Position numbers and translations under genes: made by a program
Assembly (NCBI GenBank): GCA_023404345.1
Contig: JAEYCB010000012.1
Coordinates: 7,688 to 71,687, forward strand
From: Bacillota bacterium
GTDB lineage: Bacteria > Bacillota > Clostridia > Christensenellales > Aristaeellaceae
Direction: 5' to 3'
DNA length: 64,000 bases
Part shown: positions 25,670 through 36,644 of the stretch, in pieces
How positions within the stretch are numbered: position 1 is the stretch's first letter
Layout: each line of letters opens with the position of its first letter
The notes under the pieces: generated by a model
Database searches by the model: none
What the model was told of the DNA's origin: nothing
Seen by the model: only the letters and a program-made list of their open reading frames with translations

Positions 25670-27493
<1,824 letters not shown>

Positions 27494-27544
27494 CCCTTCC
27501 CGCGCCCCAAGCGCAGGCCTCAAAGAAGGAGGTTTGTTTTTCAC

Positions 27545-28930
27545 ATGAATGCCTATCAAAAGCTATGCGCGCTGGTTTTATCCCTGTGCCTGCTTACGGC
27601 GGTATTCTCCCCGGCGCTGGCCGAGGAGGCTGCCGATGACGAGGTAACCCGGTCTGATTTTACGCTTTCCCTGTCAGCGCATGCGGACGGCTTTCCCAAT
27701 GACGGAGCAGCGCACTATGCCGATTGGGAAGCATTTCTTTCCAAGCTCAGCCTTGAAGGGGTTATCGACGTACAGCGCTTTTTGACCGACATCAGCCGGG
27801 TATACTTTGACGGTGGCCTGTGCGTGAACGGCGAAATGGCTTTGCCCTTCGTCTACGACGGCTACCACAGCTACCGCTATGTGCGTTCTGACGCGCTGCG
27901 CGGCGACAGCATTCATTTTCAAATGCACAACTTCTTTGAGTTCATGCTCAAGGGATATTATTTCATGGGTCTGCCCACGCAGCTCATTGCGTTGCTGCTT
28001 TACCCCGAAGCCAGCTACTATATCGGTACCAGCTACTATCAGCCTATTGCCGAGGCGGTGGCAGGTGAGGGGAATCGCACTGTGAGCTATGCTGAGCTTT
28101 ACGAACTGTGCGAGACGCTGGACCTGATTGTCAACGATGACTGGGACTATGAGCGCGCCTATTTCTATTTTACCTGCATGCTCATCGATTTGGGCGCGTC
28201 GGATATGGCGCTGCAAAAGCTGGGCTACCTGGAGGACTGGCTCCTGTTTATGGATCCGGAGGAGAAGGGCCTTTTCATCACCGATGACGGCACTTCCCAG
28301 ATCTATACCCTGGGTGATACGGAGGTATTTACCCATATCAAGGACGCCTCCGGCGAACGCTTCACCCTTTGTCTGCCGGACCCTGATGGCTATGAGCTGA
28401 CTGCCTCCTATGAAAACACCGGCGCAGAGATTCACGGCAACCTCCGTATCACGCTGGAGGGCGCGGAACGTCTGACCCTGAATGTGGATGTGAACGGCCT
28501 GCCTGTGGAGGGTGCGCTCAGCGCCCAGGGATCGGCCACCATCGCCTTTGGCGGCGAGTGTTTCTACCAGCCGCCCACCCCTGTTTCTTTCACTTACCGC
28601 TACAGCCGTGATGCCGCCGAACTGCCCTATGCCATGTCGCTGGAGGTGGATTGGCTGCATCCCCAAACGCAAAAGCCCGCTCTCACGCTCGCCTATCAGG
28701 CAGATATGGAATTGCTGCCTGCCAGTACCATGGTGGAACGCGTCTATGACAACCAGAACGACTTTTTCCATCTCAACGAGGGTTTCCTGGCGGAATACAA
28801 GCAGCTCTATCTGCCCACGCTGGCCCTGTCGGCCGTTCCTATCCTTGTAGAAATGCCCGCAGGTGTGATCAGCGATATCTTGAGCTTCCTGTATCAAACC
28901 GGCTTCCTGGCTTTCCTGGGCATCGAATGA
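27545..28930 (+). CDS. Secreted protein of unknown function
   Basis: 461 residues; I do not recognise a family. AAGGAGG lies upstream of the ATG. The type I signal peptide ends FSPALA, followed by Glu. The mature protein is acidic and aromatic-rich, with a tyrosine-rich central part (ASYYIGTSYYQP, VNDDWDYERAYFYF) and a second half likely to form beta strands (FSFTYRYSRD-like pattern). A hydrophobic stretch near the C-terminus (LALSAVPILVEMPAGVISD) could be a weak anchor. Its stop overlaps the first possible start of the GntR regulator gene, so the pair is translationally linked and the regulator may control it. Confidence 0.7.
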   Translation: MNAYQKLCALVLSLCLLTAVFSPALAEEAADDEVTRSDFTLSLSAHADGFPNDGAAHYADWEAFLSKLSLEGVIDVQRFLTDISRVYFDGGLCVNGEMALPFVYDGYHSYRYVRSDALRGDSIHFQMHNFFEFMLKGYYFMGLPTQLIALLLYPEASYYIGTSYYQPIAEAVAGEGNRTVSYAELYELCETLDLIVNDDWDYERAYFYFTCMLIDLGASDMALQKLGYLEDWLLFMDPEEKGLFITDDGTSQIYTLGDTEVFTHIKDASGERFTLCLPDPDGYELTASYENTGAEIHGNLRITLEGAERLTLNVDVNGLPVEGALSAQGSATIAFGGECFYQPPTPVSFTYRYSRDAAELPYAMSLEVDWLHPQTQKPALTLAYQADMELLPASTMVERVYDNQNDFFHLNEGFLAEYKQLYLPTLALSAVPILVEMPAGVISDILSFLYQTGFLAFLGIE

Positions 28931-28944
28931 CGGAGGAAATGCAC

Positions 28945-29661
28945 GTGCAAGACAAACCTTTGGAAAAAAAGAGCCAGAGCCCGCTTTACCAGCAGCTGAT
29001 GGCCCGTCTCAAAAATGATATCCTGGCTGGGGTCTATCCCTCCGGAGCGCGCATTCCGAGCGAGCAGCTTCTGTGCGAAACCTACGGTGTTAGCCGTGTG
29101 ACCGTGCGAAAAGCCATGCTGGACCTGGTGCAGGAGGGCCTGTTGGTGCGCCGGCAGGGCAAGGGCACCTTCGTGGCGGACGAACGCATCCAGCGCGATC
29201 TGCTGCAAATCACCAGCTTTTCAGCCGCCTGCCGCCAAAATGGCCACTGTGCCGGCACGAAGGTCATCAGCGCCACATGGGAGGAAGCTACCCAGGAGGA
29301 TATTGAGCACTTGGACGTAGCACCCGGCGAACAGGTGGTGGAGATCTGCCGCCTGCGCCTATGTGACGGAGAGCCCGTGATGCTCGAAATTAACCGCTTT
29401 CCGAAGCAATATGCCTTCCTGACCAGCGAAGCGCTGGACGGCTCGCTCTATGATCTGCTCAGAGATCGCGGTATCGTGCCCACCTCTGCGGTACATGATA
29501 TCTCGCTGGGGCACGCCACGCCGATGGTCAGCCGCCACCTGGGCACCGCGCAGGGTGACGCCCTGCTGCTGCTCAACGAGCTGGTCATGGATCAGCATGG
29601 TCAGCCCCTGCATTCAAGCCGGCAGTGGATTCGCGGCGACAAGTACACCTTCCGCATCTGA
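28945..29661 (+). CDS. GntR-family transcriptional regulator (HutC/UTRA type)
   Basis: About 238 residues from a GTG at 28945, eight bases after GGAGG (28932-28936); an ATG at 28927 overlapping the upstream stop is the alternative. The N-terminal winged helix is standard: ILAGVYPSGARIPSEQLLC and YGVSRVTVRKAMLDLVQEG, with RRQGKGTFVA. The C-terminal UTRA domain (from about residue 85) includes CRLRLCDGEPVMLEINRFP and DISLGHATP. UTRA domains bind small ligands such as sugar phosphates or amino-acid derivatives. The target is unknown; the coupled secreted protein and the following genes are candidates. Confidence 0.9.
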   Translation: MQDKPLEKKSQSPLYQQLMARLKNDILAGVYPSGARIPSEQLLCETYGVSRVTVRKAMLDLVQEGLLVRRQGKGTFVADERIQRDLLQITSFSAACRQNGHCAGTKVISATWEEATQEDIEHLDVAPGEQVVEICRLRLCDGEPVMLEINRFPKQYAFLTSEALDGSLYDLLRDRGIVPTSAVHDISLGHATPMVSRHLGTAQGDALLLLNELVMDQHGQPLHSSRQWIRGDKYTFRI

Positions 29662-29678
29662 AAGGGGAAACGATTTCG

Positions 29679-30668
29679 ATGAGCAGCTCTAAATTTGCCC
29701 TCTTCGTAGACCTGGAAAATTGCGGTGCAAAGGTGGATACTCTGCTTTCCGTGCTGGAAAAAGTCAAAATCCGCGGAGATATCCTGCTGGGGAAGGTATA
29801 CGGCTATACTGACCAGTACAGCGATCTCAAGGAAGTCCTGCTTTCCAACACCTTTACCGTGGTGCCCAGCCTGCGCTATGGCATCAGTCAGAAAAACAAC
29901 GCTGATATCCTGCTGGTCATCGACGCGCTGGAGGTAGCCTACACCAACCCGCTGATCGACAGTTTCTGTATCGTATCCGGCGATAGTGATTATACGCCGC
30001 TGGTGGGCCGGCTCAAGAGCATGGGTAAGTTTGTGCTGGGCATCAGCCGGTCGGCAGCAGCGAGCAATATTTTCATCAACGCCTGCAACGAATTTCAGTT
30101 CCTGGAAAACGTGGGGGGACGCACTCGCAAACCCACAACCAAGAAAAAAACTGCTGTCGATAAAGAACCTCTGGACGAGCAGGAGCTCAACAAAGCCCTT
30201 TGCGGCATTCTGGAGGAACAAACCGATAAGGACGAGCTCTATGCAAGCGAGCTAAAGGGCATTCTTTTGCGCCTGCGGCCCGATTTTAACGAAAAGTCCT
30301 ACGGCTGCACCACGTTTTTGAAGCTCCTGGACAAGCTGAGCAAGCAGTTCGGCGCTTTGCATATCCGCAGCGACAATTTCAATGTCATGGTTTCCCTTTC
30401 GCAAAGCAGCAAGGAAAGCACCCAGGAAATGAACAAGGAAAACTGGCGTACCCTCATCCGCGAACAGCTTGCCCGCTACAAGGAGGATGGCTTCGAGCGC
30501 ATCAACCCCAGCATCCTCAAAGCCGATATTCAGGCCAGCTTCCCGGGCTTTTCCGAAAAGGCGCTGGGTTTCAAGCGTTTCAGCGACATGCTCAAGGCCA
30601 TGGAAAAGGAAGGCCTGATTACTGTGGAGCTGGATGACCAGAAAAACATGCTCATCAAGGTGAGCTGA
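29679..30668 (+). CDS. NYN (LabA-like PIN) domain protein with two OST-HTH/LOTUS domains
   Basis: 329 residues from the ATG at 29679 (AAAGGGGAAA upstream). Residues 1-150 form a NYN domain: FALFVDLENCG, the middle KNNADILLVIDALE and CIVSGDSDYTPLV, supplying the acidic residues of a PIN-type metal-dependent ribonuclease. A Lys/Thr-rich linker follows, then two OST-HTH domains (about 175-240 and 260-328; LKGILLRLRPDFNEKSYG and LKADIQASFPGFSEKALGF). OST-HTH domains bind RNA, including G-rich or structured RNA. The whole looks like an RNA-guided or RNA-selective nuclease; its target in bacteria is unknown. Confidence 0.85.
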   Translation: MSSSKFALFVDLENCGAKVDTLLSVLEKVKIRGDILLGKVYGYTDQYSDLKEVLLSNTFTVVPSLRYGISQKNNADILLVIDALEVAYTNPLIDSFCIVSGDSDYTPLVGRLKSMGKFVLGISRSAAASNIFINACNEFQFLENVGGRTRKPTTKKKTAVDKEPLDEQELNKALCGILEEQTDKDELYASELKGILLRLRPDFNEKSYGCTTFLKLLDKLSKQFGALHIRSDNFNVMVSLSQSSKESTQEMNKENWRTLIREQLARYKEDGFERINPSILKADIQASFPGFSEKALGFKRFSDMLKAMEKEGLITVELDDQKNMLIKVS

Positions 30669-30684
30669 CAGGGAGGAAGCCGTT

Positions 30685-32577
30685 ATGCCCGAAGGATTCG
30701 CGCGTGTTGCTGCAGTCAGCCTGCCTGTTCATCTGGGCGACGTGGAGGCCAACGAACGGGAGATTACCCTCGCTCTGGACCGCCTTCGGGCCCAGGGTGT
30801 TCAGGCGGTGGTGTTCCCGGAATTATGCCTGACCGGCTATACTTTGGGCGATCTGCTTTTGCACAGCTTGGTACAGGACCGCGCCTGGGCGGCACTCAAA
30901 CGGCTCAGCACCCATACGGCTGGACTGACAGCCATGGTGGGTCTGCCCTTCTGCCATGAGGGACGGCTGTATAACTGTGCCGCGGTGCTTGGGAATGGCG
31001 CCATCCATGCGCTTGTGCCCAAGACCTACCTGCCCAATGGCAACGAATTTTATGAAACCCGCTGGTTCGTCAGCGGCGCTGGCGTATGCGAAACCGTGAC
31101 GCGCGATGGTCTGACGTTCCCCCTGAGTGCAGACGTGCTGTTCGATATGGGTGGCTTTGTTTTTGGCGTGGAGCTGTGCGAGGACCTGTGGGTTCCTCTG
31201 CCGCCCAGTTCACATCTGGCAGTGGAGGGCGCTGACCTGATTCTCAACCCCAGTGCCTCCAATGCGCTGGCAGCGAAACACGCCTACCGCCGTGGTCTGC
31301 TCTCCCAGCAGAGCGGCCGCCTCTACGCAGGCTATGTTTACGCCGGCGCGGGCTTTGGCGAAAGCACCAGCGATATGGTGTTTGACGGCTATACCGGCAT
31401 CTTTGAAAACGGGCGCGCGCTAAGCGAAAGTGAACGCTTTTCCATGTCAGGAAGTCTGGCAATAGCAGATGTGGATATTGGACGGCTGCGTTATCAGCGG
31501 CAACGCAATGGCAGCTTCCACCAGATGCCGCGCCTTGGACGAAGCATTCAGCGGCTGGTGCTCGGAACAGCGCATGATGCGCCGCTTCCGCTGATGCGGC
31601 CTTTGGAGCCGCTGCCCTTTGTGCCATTTGGTGCAGAAGCACAGCAGCGGCTGGAGGAAATCGCCAGCATCCAGTGTATGGGCCTTGAAACACGGCTGCA
31701 TGCCATTCATGGCCGCACGGTGGTAGTGGGCGTATCCGGCGGACTCGATTCCACCCTGGCGCTGCTGGTGGCCGTCCGCGCGTTTGACGCGCTGGGTTTG
31801 AATCGCAGCGGCATCCATGCCATTACCATGCCTGGCATGGGCACGGGCGGGCGCACCCACTCCAATGCGCAGAAGCTCATGGAGGCGCTGGGCGTGACGG
31901 CGCTGGAAATTCCCATCGGCGAAGCGGTACAGCAGCATTTCCGCGACATCGGGCAGGATGAAAACCTGCATGATGTGACCTATGAAAACAGTCAGGCACG
32001 CGAGCGTACGCAGATTTTGATGGATTACGCCAACAAGGTGTGTGGCATCGTGCTGGGTACCGGCGACTTGAGCGAGGCGGCACTCGGCTTTTGCACTTAT
32101 AACGGCGATCATATGAGCATGTATAACGTCAACTGCTCGGTGCCCAAAACGCTGGTAAAGAGTCTGGTGGGCTATCTGGGCGCCTGCTTTGACGAGACGG
32201 TGGCCGCCATCTGCCAGGACGTAATCGATACACCCATCAGCCCGGAGTTGCTGCCTGCCTCCCAGGGAGAGCTTCAGCAGCGTACAGAGGATATTCTGGG
32301 CGATTATGCCCTGCATGACTTTTTCCTCTACCATTTGATGGACAGCGGCGCATCGGCCACGAAGCTGAAGATGCTGGCCATGCAGGCGTTTGGCGGCGTA
32401 TACGGCGAAGCGCGCATAGACACCCAGCTTAAAACCTTCCTCAAGCGTTTCTTTGCCCAGCAGTTCAAGCGCAACTGTGTGCCCGACGGACCCAAGGTGG
32501 GGTCAGTCAGCCTCAGCCCGCGCGGCGACTGGCGCATGCCCAGCGATATGCAAGCTGGCATGTGGCTGGATTTTTAA
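30685..32577 (+). CDS. nadE: Glutamine-dependent NAD+ synthetase
   Basis: 630 residues. The N-terminal nitrilase-type glutaminase domain (1-270) has the Glu-Lys-Cys triad in VVFPELCLTGYT, PKTYLPN and VELCEDLW. The C-terminal NAD synthetase domain has the PP-loop VGVSGGLDSTLAL (about 350) and GTGDLSEAALGF. It converts nicotinate adenine dinucleotide to NAD+ with glutamine and ATP in the cytosol, through an internal ammonia tunnel. GGGAGGAAG precedes the ATG, 16 bases after the NYN gene, so the two probably share a transcript. Confidence 0.95.
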   Translation: MPEGFARVAAVSLPVHLGDVEANEREITLALDRLRAQGVQAVVFPELCLTGYTLGDLLLHSLVQDRAWAALKRLSTHTAGLTAMVGLPFCHEGRLYNCAAVLGNGAIHALVPKTYLPNGNEFYETRWFVSGAGVCETVTRDGLTFPLSADVLFDMGGFVFGVELCEDLWVPLPPSSHLAVEGADLILNPSASNALAAKHAYRRGLLSQQSGRLYAGYVYAGAGFGESTSDMVFDGYTGIFENGRALSESERFSMSGSLAIADVDIGRLRYQRQRNGSFHQMPRLGRSIQRLVLGTAHDAPLPLMRPLEPLPFVPFGAEAQQRLEEIASIQCMGLETRLHAIHGRTVVVGVSGGLDSTLALLVAVRAFDALGLNRSGIHAITMPGMGTGGRTHSNAQKLMEALGVTALEIPIGEAVQQHFRDIGQDENLHDVTYENSQARERTQILMDYANKVCGIVLGTGDLSEAALGFCTYNGDHMSMYNVNCSVPKTLVKSLVGYLGACFDETVAAICQDVIDTPISPELLPASQGELQQRTEDILGDYALHDFFLYHLMDSGASATKLKMLAMQAFGGVYGEARIDTQLKTFLKRFFAQQFKRNCVPDGPKVGSVSLSPRGDWRMPSDMQAGMWLDF

Positions 32578-32613
32578 CCCCTCCGCCCGACATACGAAAG
32601 GAAGTACCCTGCA

Positions 32614-34179
32614 TTGAGTACCACGCGTACCGCCCGCTTCGTTCAAAACACCTTATCCACCGCGCTATACCAGCTCACGGCCATGGTGATGGGTTTTATC
32701 ACCCCCCGCTTGATGATTCTCTACTATGGTTCGGAAATCAACGGATTGATCGTATCGGTCACGGAATTTCTGACCTATTTTAAGATGCTGGAGGCCGGGC
32801 TGGCTGCTTCCGTAAATGTAGCGCTTTACGAGCCGCTGGCCCGGCGCGACCACCAGGCCGTCAGCGGCATCGCATCAGCAGCACGCCTGTTTTACAATAC
32901 GGCAGGCTGGATGTTTACGGGATTGACGGTAACGTTCACCATCGCTTATCCCTTCTTTGTGCCGGTTCGGGATTTAAACGGCCTGCCCGTTAGCCATTTG
33001 AGCGTGATGGTGCTCATTTTGGCGATGGGTTTGTCGGGTATGCTGGAATTCTTCACCATGGCGCGCTATCGCGTACTTATCGCTGCCGACCAGCGCACGT
33101 ATGTGGTATCGCTGGCTTCGATGAGTTCGTTAATGCTTTCCACCGCGCTGATCGTGGTATTGCCCTACCTGGGCATGGACGTGATCGTGGTGCGGCTGGC
33201 GGCCTCGCTGACCATTCTGGTGCGGTCAGTGCTGCTGTCGCGCTATGCCAAAAAGCATTATCCTTATGTGGACCCCCATGCGCCGCCCAACCGCGCCGCT
33301 CTCTCCACTCGCTGGGACGCGCTGTCCGTGGAGCTGACCAATGTGTTCCAGCAGGGTGCGGGCGCTATTCTGGGCACGGTAGTCACACGTGACGCGGGCC
33401 TTTTGAGCGTATACGGCGTGTATCACATGGTGACAGTGGGGCTGTGGGGCATCCTCAAAATGGGTACCACCGGCATCAACTCCATCTTTGGAAACCTCCT
33501 GGTCAGTGGTCGCAAAAGCGCCTTCCAGCGGGCATACCGCGATTTTGAATGCCTGTATTACATGTTGGTGAGTATTCTCTTCGGTGCGGCAGCTGTACTG
33601 ATCGTGCCCTTTGTGACGCTTTACACCCACGGTGTGACGGACGCAGCCAACTACGACGCGCCGCTATTGGGCATGCTCATCATCGCTGAGGCGGTGACAA
33701 ATCATGCCAAAATGCCCATGGATCTGATGATCACCACCAGCGGCAAGTTCCGTGAGGTGCGGTCCCACTGCTTCTGGCAGATCGGGTTGACCGTGGTGTG
33801 CGGCACGGGACTGGGCCTTTTGCTGATGCCATACGGCACCATGCGCGCGCTGTGCGGCATCGTGGCAGGTGTATGCGTGGGCAATCTGGCACGTACCGTG
33901 TTTCAGCTGCGCTTCATCCCCAAAGAGGTCACGGGAATCCCCTGGCAAAAGACGGCGTGGCGCATTGTGCGTATGTTCCTGACGACGGTTCTGATCGCCG
34001 CCCCGTGTCTGTTGCTGGTGGATCCGCCGCAGCGCTTTTTCTCCTGGGCCATGTATGGCGTAATGCTTGTGCTGTATGCTTCGGTGGTCACGCTGGCCGT
34101 CACCTGGCTGTTTGACCGCAAGGCCCTGCGCTCGCTGCTGGAGCGGCTGACCTTTATGCTGCGGCATATCGGCCACTGA
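32614..34179 (+). CDS. Polysaccharide/lipid flippase-like membrane protein (MOP superfamily)
   Basis: 521 residues from a TTG start, chosen because GAAAGGAAG (32596-32604) sits nine bases upstream and no closer ATG has a site. About 12-14 hydrophobic segments. The N-terminal SXXR-NTLSTALYQLTAMVMGFI and PRLMILYYGSEINGLI pattern matches Wzx/RfbX-like polysaccharide exporters rather than NorM drug exporters, and the paired halves fit the MOP fold. It should move a lipid-linked glycan across the membrane. Glycan synthesis genes are not adjacent, so its partner is unknown. It is part of the rightward run between nadE and the pseudouridine synthase. Confidence 0.8.
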   Translation: MSTTRTARFVQNTLSTALYQLTAMVMGFITPRLMILYYGSEINGLIVSVTEFLTYFKMLEAGLAASVNVALYEPLARRDHQAVSGIASAARLFYNTAGWMFTGLTVTFTIAYPFFVPVRDLNGLPVSHLSVMVLILAMGLSGMLEFFTMARYRVLIAADQRTYVVSLASMSSLMLSTALIVVLPYLGMDVIVVRLAASLTILVRSVLLSRYAKKHYPYVDPHAPPNRAALSTRWDALSVELTNVFQQGAGAILGTVVTRDAGLLSVYGVYHMVTVGLWGILKMGTTGINSIFGNLLVSGRKSAFQRAYRDFECLYYMLVSILFGAAAVLIVPFVTLYTHGVTDAANYDAPLLGMLIIAEAVTNHAKMPMDLMITTSGKFREVRSHCFWQIGLTVVCGTGLGLLLMPYGTMRALCGIVAGVCVGNLARTVFQLRFIPKEVTGIPWQKTAWRIVRMFLTTVLIAAPCLLLVDPPQRFFSWAMYGVMLVLYASVVTLAVTWLFDRKALRSLLERLTFMLRHIGH

Positions 34180-34198
34180 TGAAAAAGGAGGCTCTGCC

Positions 34199-35083
34199 AT
34201 GCCGCGCTACGAGCTGATCATCCCACCGGCGCTGGAGGGGCGCACGGTGCGCCAGGCGGCCATGGGCGGTCTGCGCCTGAGCGGCGGACAGTTCAAGCGA
34301 GCCAAGTTCCACGGCGCTCTGCTGGTGGACGGCGTGCCCGTCCTGGCGGACCGGCGCGTATGCACCGGCGAGTGCCTTTGTGTAGATGTGTCCGAAGCCG
34401 CTTCGCCCCCGCCTGAACCCCTTAATCTTCCCCTGCGCGTCCCGTATGAGGACGCGCATTTCTGGATGATCGACAAACCCGCGCCGCTTCCCTCCTCCAG
34501 CTCGCAAAAAAAAGAGGGCCCCACGCTGGAAAATGCCCTCTACGCCTATGCGGGTTGTCCCGAAGGCTTTGTGTACCGGCCCGTGAACCGCCTGGACAAA
34601 GGAACCAGCGGGCTGATGCTGGCAGCGCGCACCGCGCATGCGCAGCACCTTTTGCAGCGTCTTTTGCACGGGTCGGAATTCATCCGGGAATACCTGGCCG
34701 TAGTCGAAGGCGCGCCACCCCAGGCGCAGGGCGTGATCGACCTGCCGATTGGCAAGGCGGACGGCGCAACCATCCGCCGCGAGGTGCGCACGGACGGAAA
34801 ACCCGCGCGCACCTATTACTGCGTGCTGGAAACACGCAGAGGCCGCAGCCTGCTGCGCCTCCGGCTGGACACGGGGCGCACCCATCAGATCCGCGTGCAT
34901 CTCTCCGCGTTGGGCTGCCCCGTAGCGGGCGATTTTCTCTATGGAACCGAGCTGGATGAACTACCCGGTCGCTTTGCTTTGCATAGCACACTAGTGCGGC
35001 TGCGCCACCCTGTGACCGGTGAATGGATTGAGCGGGAAAGCCCCTTGCCATCGGAGCTTTCGGCCCTGCTGGGACGGGAATAA
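34199..35083 (+). CDS. RluA-family RNA pseudouridine synthase
   Basis: 294 residues with AAAAGGAGG before the ATG. An N-terminal S4-like RNA-binding part (about 10-65) precedes the catalytic domain. The active-site segment is NRLDKGTSGLML, with the catalytic Asp; the family usually has HRLD, so Asn replaces the first His. Further conserved blocks are REYLAVVEG and LDTGRTHQIRVHL. It isomerises uridine in rRNA or tRNA; the exact site (RluC/RluD type) cannot be set. It ends the rightward run and converges on the GNAT gene 8 bases away. Confidence 0.92.
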   Translation: MPRYELIIPPALEGRTVRQAAMGGLRLSGGQFKRAKFHGALLVDGVPVLADRRVCTGECLCVDVSEAASPPPEPLNLPLRVPYEDAHFWMIDKPAPLPSSSSQKKEGPTLENALYAYAGCPEGFVYRPVNRLDKGTSGLMLAARTAHAQHLLQRLLHGSEFIREYLAVVEGAPPQAQGVIDLPIGKADGATIRREVRTDGKPARTYYCVLETRRGRSLLRLRLDTGRTHQIRVHLSALGCPVAGDFLYGTELDELPGRFALHSTLVRLRHPVTGEWIERESPLPSELSALLGRE

Positions 35084-35090
35084 GCGCCGT

Positions 35091-35597
35091 TTACACAAGG
35101 GTCTTGTCGTAGGCCAGCTTGCCACTGCCCTGGAAAATGACCACGCCGCGCCGGACGAATCCACATTTCTCCAGTACATGCTGCATGCGCAGATTGGGGA
35201 AGTCCGTATCAGCACGGAGACTCCTGATTCCACGTGACAGGCACAACCGCTCAATCAGCGCGAATGTGTCCGCCGTCAGGCCACGGCCGCCAAACTCCGA
35301 AGCAAAGGCCATGCGGTGAACCACCGCATACGGTTCCTCCGCTCCCCACCGGCCTTCGATGGCGTCATAGGCCGGCTCGCCATCAAAATCCACGCACATA
35401 TACCCGGCGATGGCCCCGTCCACCTTGAGGACGAATCCCTTCCCTTCCTGAATGTCCTGACGAAGAGTCTCACGGTTGGGATAGTCCTCCGTCCACTGAA
35501 CGAATCCCTGCTCATTTTGAAATGCCCTGCCCTCGCGGATGATCTCCCAGCATGCATCAAGCTCGTTGGGCCGGGCCGCTTCCAGTGTATTCATCAT
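35091..35597 (-). CDS. GNAT-family N-acetyltransferase
   Basis: 168 residues. The GNAT core is seen in GYMCVDFDGEP, VVHRMAFASEFGGRGLTADTF (acetyl-CoA loop; the usual Q/RxxGxG/A is SEFGGRGLT) and DTDFPNLRMQHVLEKCGFVRRGVV near the end. It transfers an acyl group from acetyl-CoA to an amine; the substrate is unknown. Two ATGs follow one another at the start (35597 and 35594), with AAGGGG upstream. It is a single-gene unit, divergent from the LysR gene. Confidence 0.88.
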   Translation of the reverse strand: MMNTLEAARPNELDACWEIIREGRAFQNEQGFVQWTEDYPNRETLRQDIQEGKGFVLKVDGAIAGYMCVDFDGEPAYDAIEGRWGAEEPYAVVHRMAFASEFGGRGLTADTFALIERLCLSRGIRSLRADTDFPNLRMQHVLEKCGFVRRGVVIFQGSGKLAYDKTLV

Positions 35598-35629
35598 TTT
35601 ACCCCTTTCTTTTTAGCTCCTTCTCGTGT

Positions 35630-35658
35630 ATCATAGCATCGGAAAGGATGCAAAACAA
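35630..35658 (-). promoter_or_regulatory. Promoter of the GNAT gene
   Basis: Minus-strand TTGTTT (35653-35658), 17-bp spacer, TATGAT (35630-35635). The -35 is weak. Confidence 0.4.
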
Positions 35659-35666
35659 TTTCAGTT

Positions 35667-35687
35667 TTTTGAATCTTTTCTTCAAAA
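35667..35687 (+). promoter_or_regulatory. Candidate LysR operator
   Basis: Perfect inverted repeat TTTTGAA-N7-TTCAAAA, containing the T-N11-A pattern of LysR boxes, 25 bases upstream of the lysR ATG and inside the divergent gap with the GNAT gene. Confidence 0.45.
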
Positions 35688-35711
35688 TATTTGAATTGTT
35701 TGGGAGCCGCC

Positions 35712-36602
35712 ATGGAGCTTAAATATCTTCACACCTTTCAGACCATCGTGGACGCAGGCAGCTTTGCCAGGGCTGCCGAAAAGCTGAATTGCACCCAATC
35801 CGCCATCACCTTTCAAATGGGGCAGCTGGAAAACGAGCTCGGCGCGAAGCTCTTTGAGAAGGTGGGCCGCAAAATGGCGCTGACCCAGGCGGGCGCGCGG
35901 CTGCTGCCGTATGTGCAAGAGGTGTTCGCCTCCATGGACCGGCTGCGCTGCTTTGAAAAGGAGCTGGAGCTATGCCAGGGCGATCTGCGTATCGGCGTGG
36001 GCGAAACGCTGCTGTGCTATCGCTTTCCCGGCATCGTGAAGGAGTTTCACAGACGGGCGCCGAAGGCCCGGCTGTTCCTGCGCTCCATGAACTGCTATGA
36101 AATTCGGGATGCGCTAATCGCAGGTGATCTGGATATCGGCGTATTCTATGAAGATGTCGGAGGCTTCGGCTCCAACTTGACGACGGTTCCGTTCGGGCGT
36201 TATCCGGTGCTGCTGGTAGCCTCACCAACTGTAGCGCAGCGATATCCGGATTTCATCACGCCGGACAGGTCCATTCCCGTGCCCTTCATCATCAACGAGC
36301 CCAACTGTATCTTCCGGCAGATGTTCGAGGGCTATCTGCGCGACCGGTCCATTCTGTTGGATCATACCATCGAGCTGTGGAGCGTCCCCACCATCGTCAA
36401 CCTGGTCAAAAGCGACGCGGGGGTGTCCTTTCTACCGCAATTTGTGGTGGAAAAGGAGCTGGACAGCGGCGAGCTGGTGGAAATCCCCACGGAAATGGTC
36501 CGGCCGCACCTTTCCGCCGTGTGTGCGCATCACAAAAACAAATGGGTGAGCCCCTTGATCGAGCTGTTTATGGAATTGTGCAAGGAAGCGGCCGCGCAAT
36601 AG
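35712..36602 (+). CDS. LysR-family transcriptional regulator
   Basis: 296 residues from the ATG at 35712 (GGGAG upstream). The N-terminal helix-turn-helix is MELKYLHTFQTIVDAGSFAR and LNCTQSAITFQMGQLENELG; the rest is the two-lobed substrate-binding domain (DLRIGVGETLLCYRFPG, DLDIGVFYEDVG, IVNLVKSDAGVSFLPQ). It probably represses itself and activates the divergent GNAT gene or a distant target on binding a small metabolite. The gene ends inside a terminator: the TAG lies in the loop of a 12-bp hairpin. Confidence 0.92.
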   Translation: MELKYLHTFQTIVDAGSFARAAEKLNCTQSAITFQMGQLENELGAKLFEKVGRKMALTQAGARLLPYVQEVFASMDRLRCFEKELELCQGDLRIGVGETLLCYRFPGIVKEFHRRAPKARLFLRSMNCYEIRDALIAGDLDIGVFYEDVGGFGSNLTTVPFGRYPVLLVASPTVAQRYPDFITPDRSIPVPFIINEPNCIFRQMFEGYLRDRSILLDHTIELWSVPTIVNLVKSDAGVSFLPQFVVEKELDSGELVEIPTEMVRPHLSAVCAHHKNKWVSPLIELFMELCKEAAAQ

Positions 36603-36620
36603 CGGCCGCTTCCCTTTTAA
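36585..36620. terminator. Bidirectional terminator overlapping the lysR stop codon
   Basis: Perfect 12-bp stem (36585-36596 with 36603-36614) and 6-base loop that contains the TAG stop. CTTTT follows on the plus strand. The convergent CapA-like gene ends at 36645. Confidence 0.75.
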
Positions 36621-36644
36621 TTCCATTTTAGCTCCAAACCCGTC

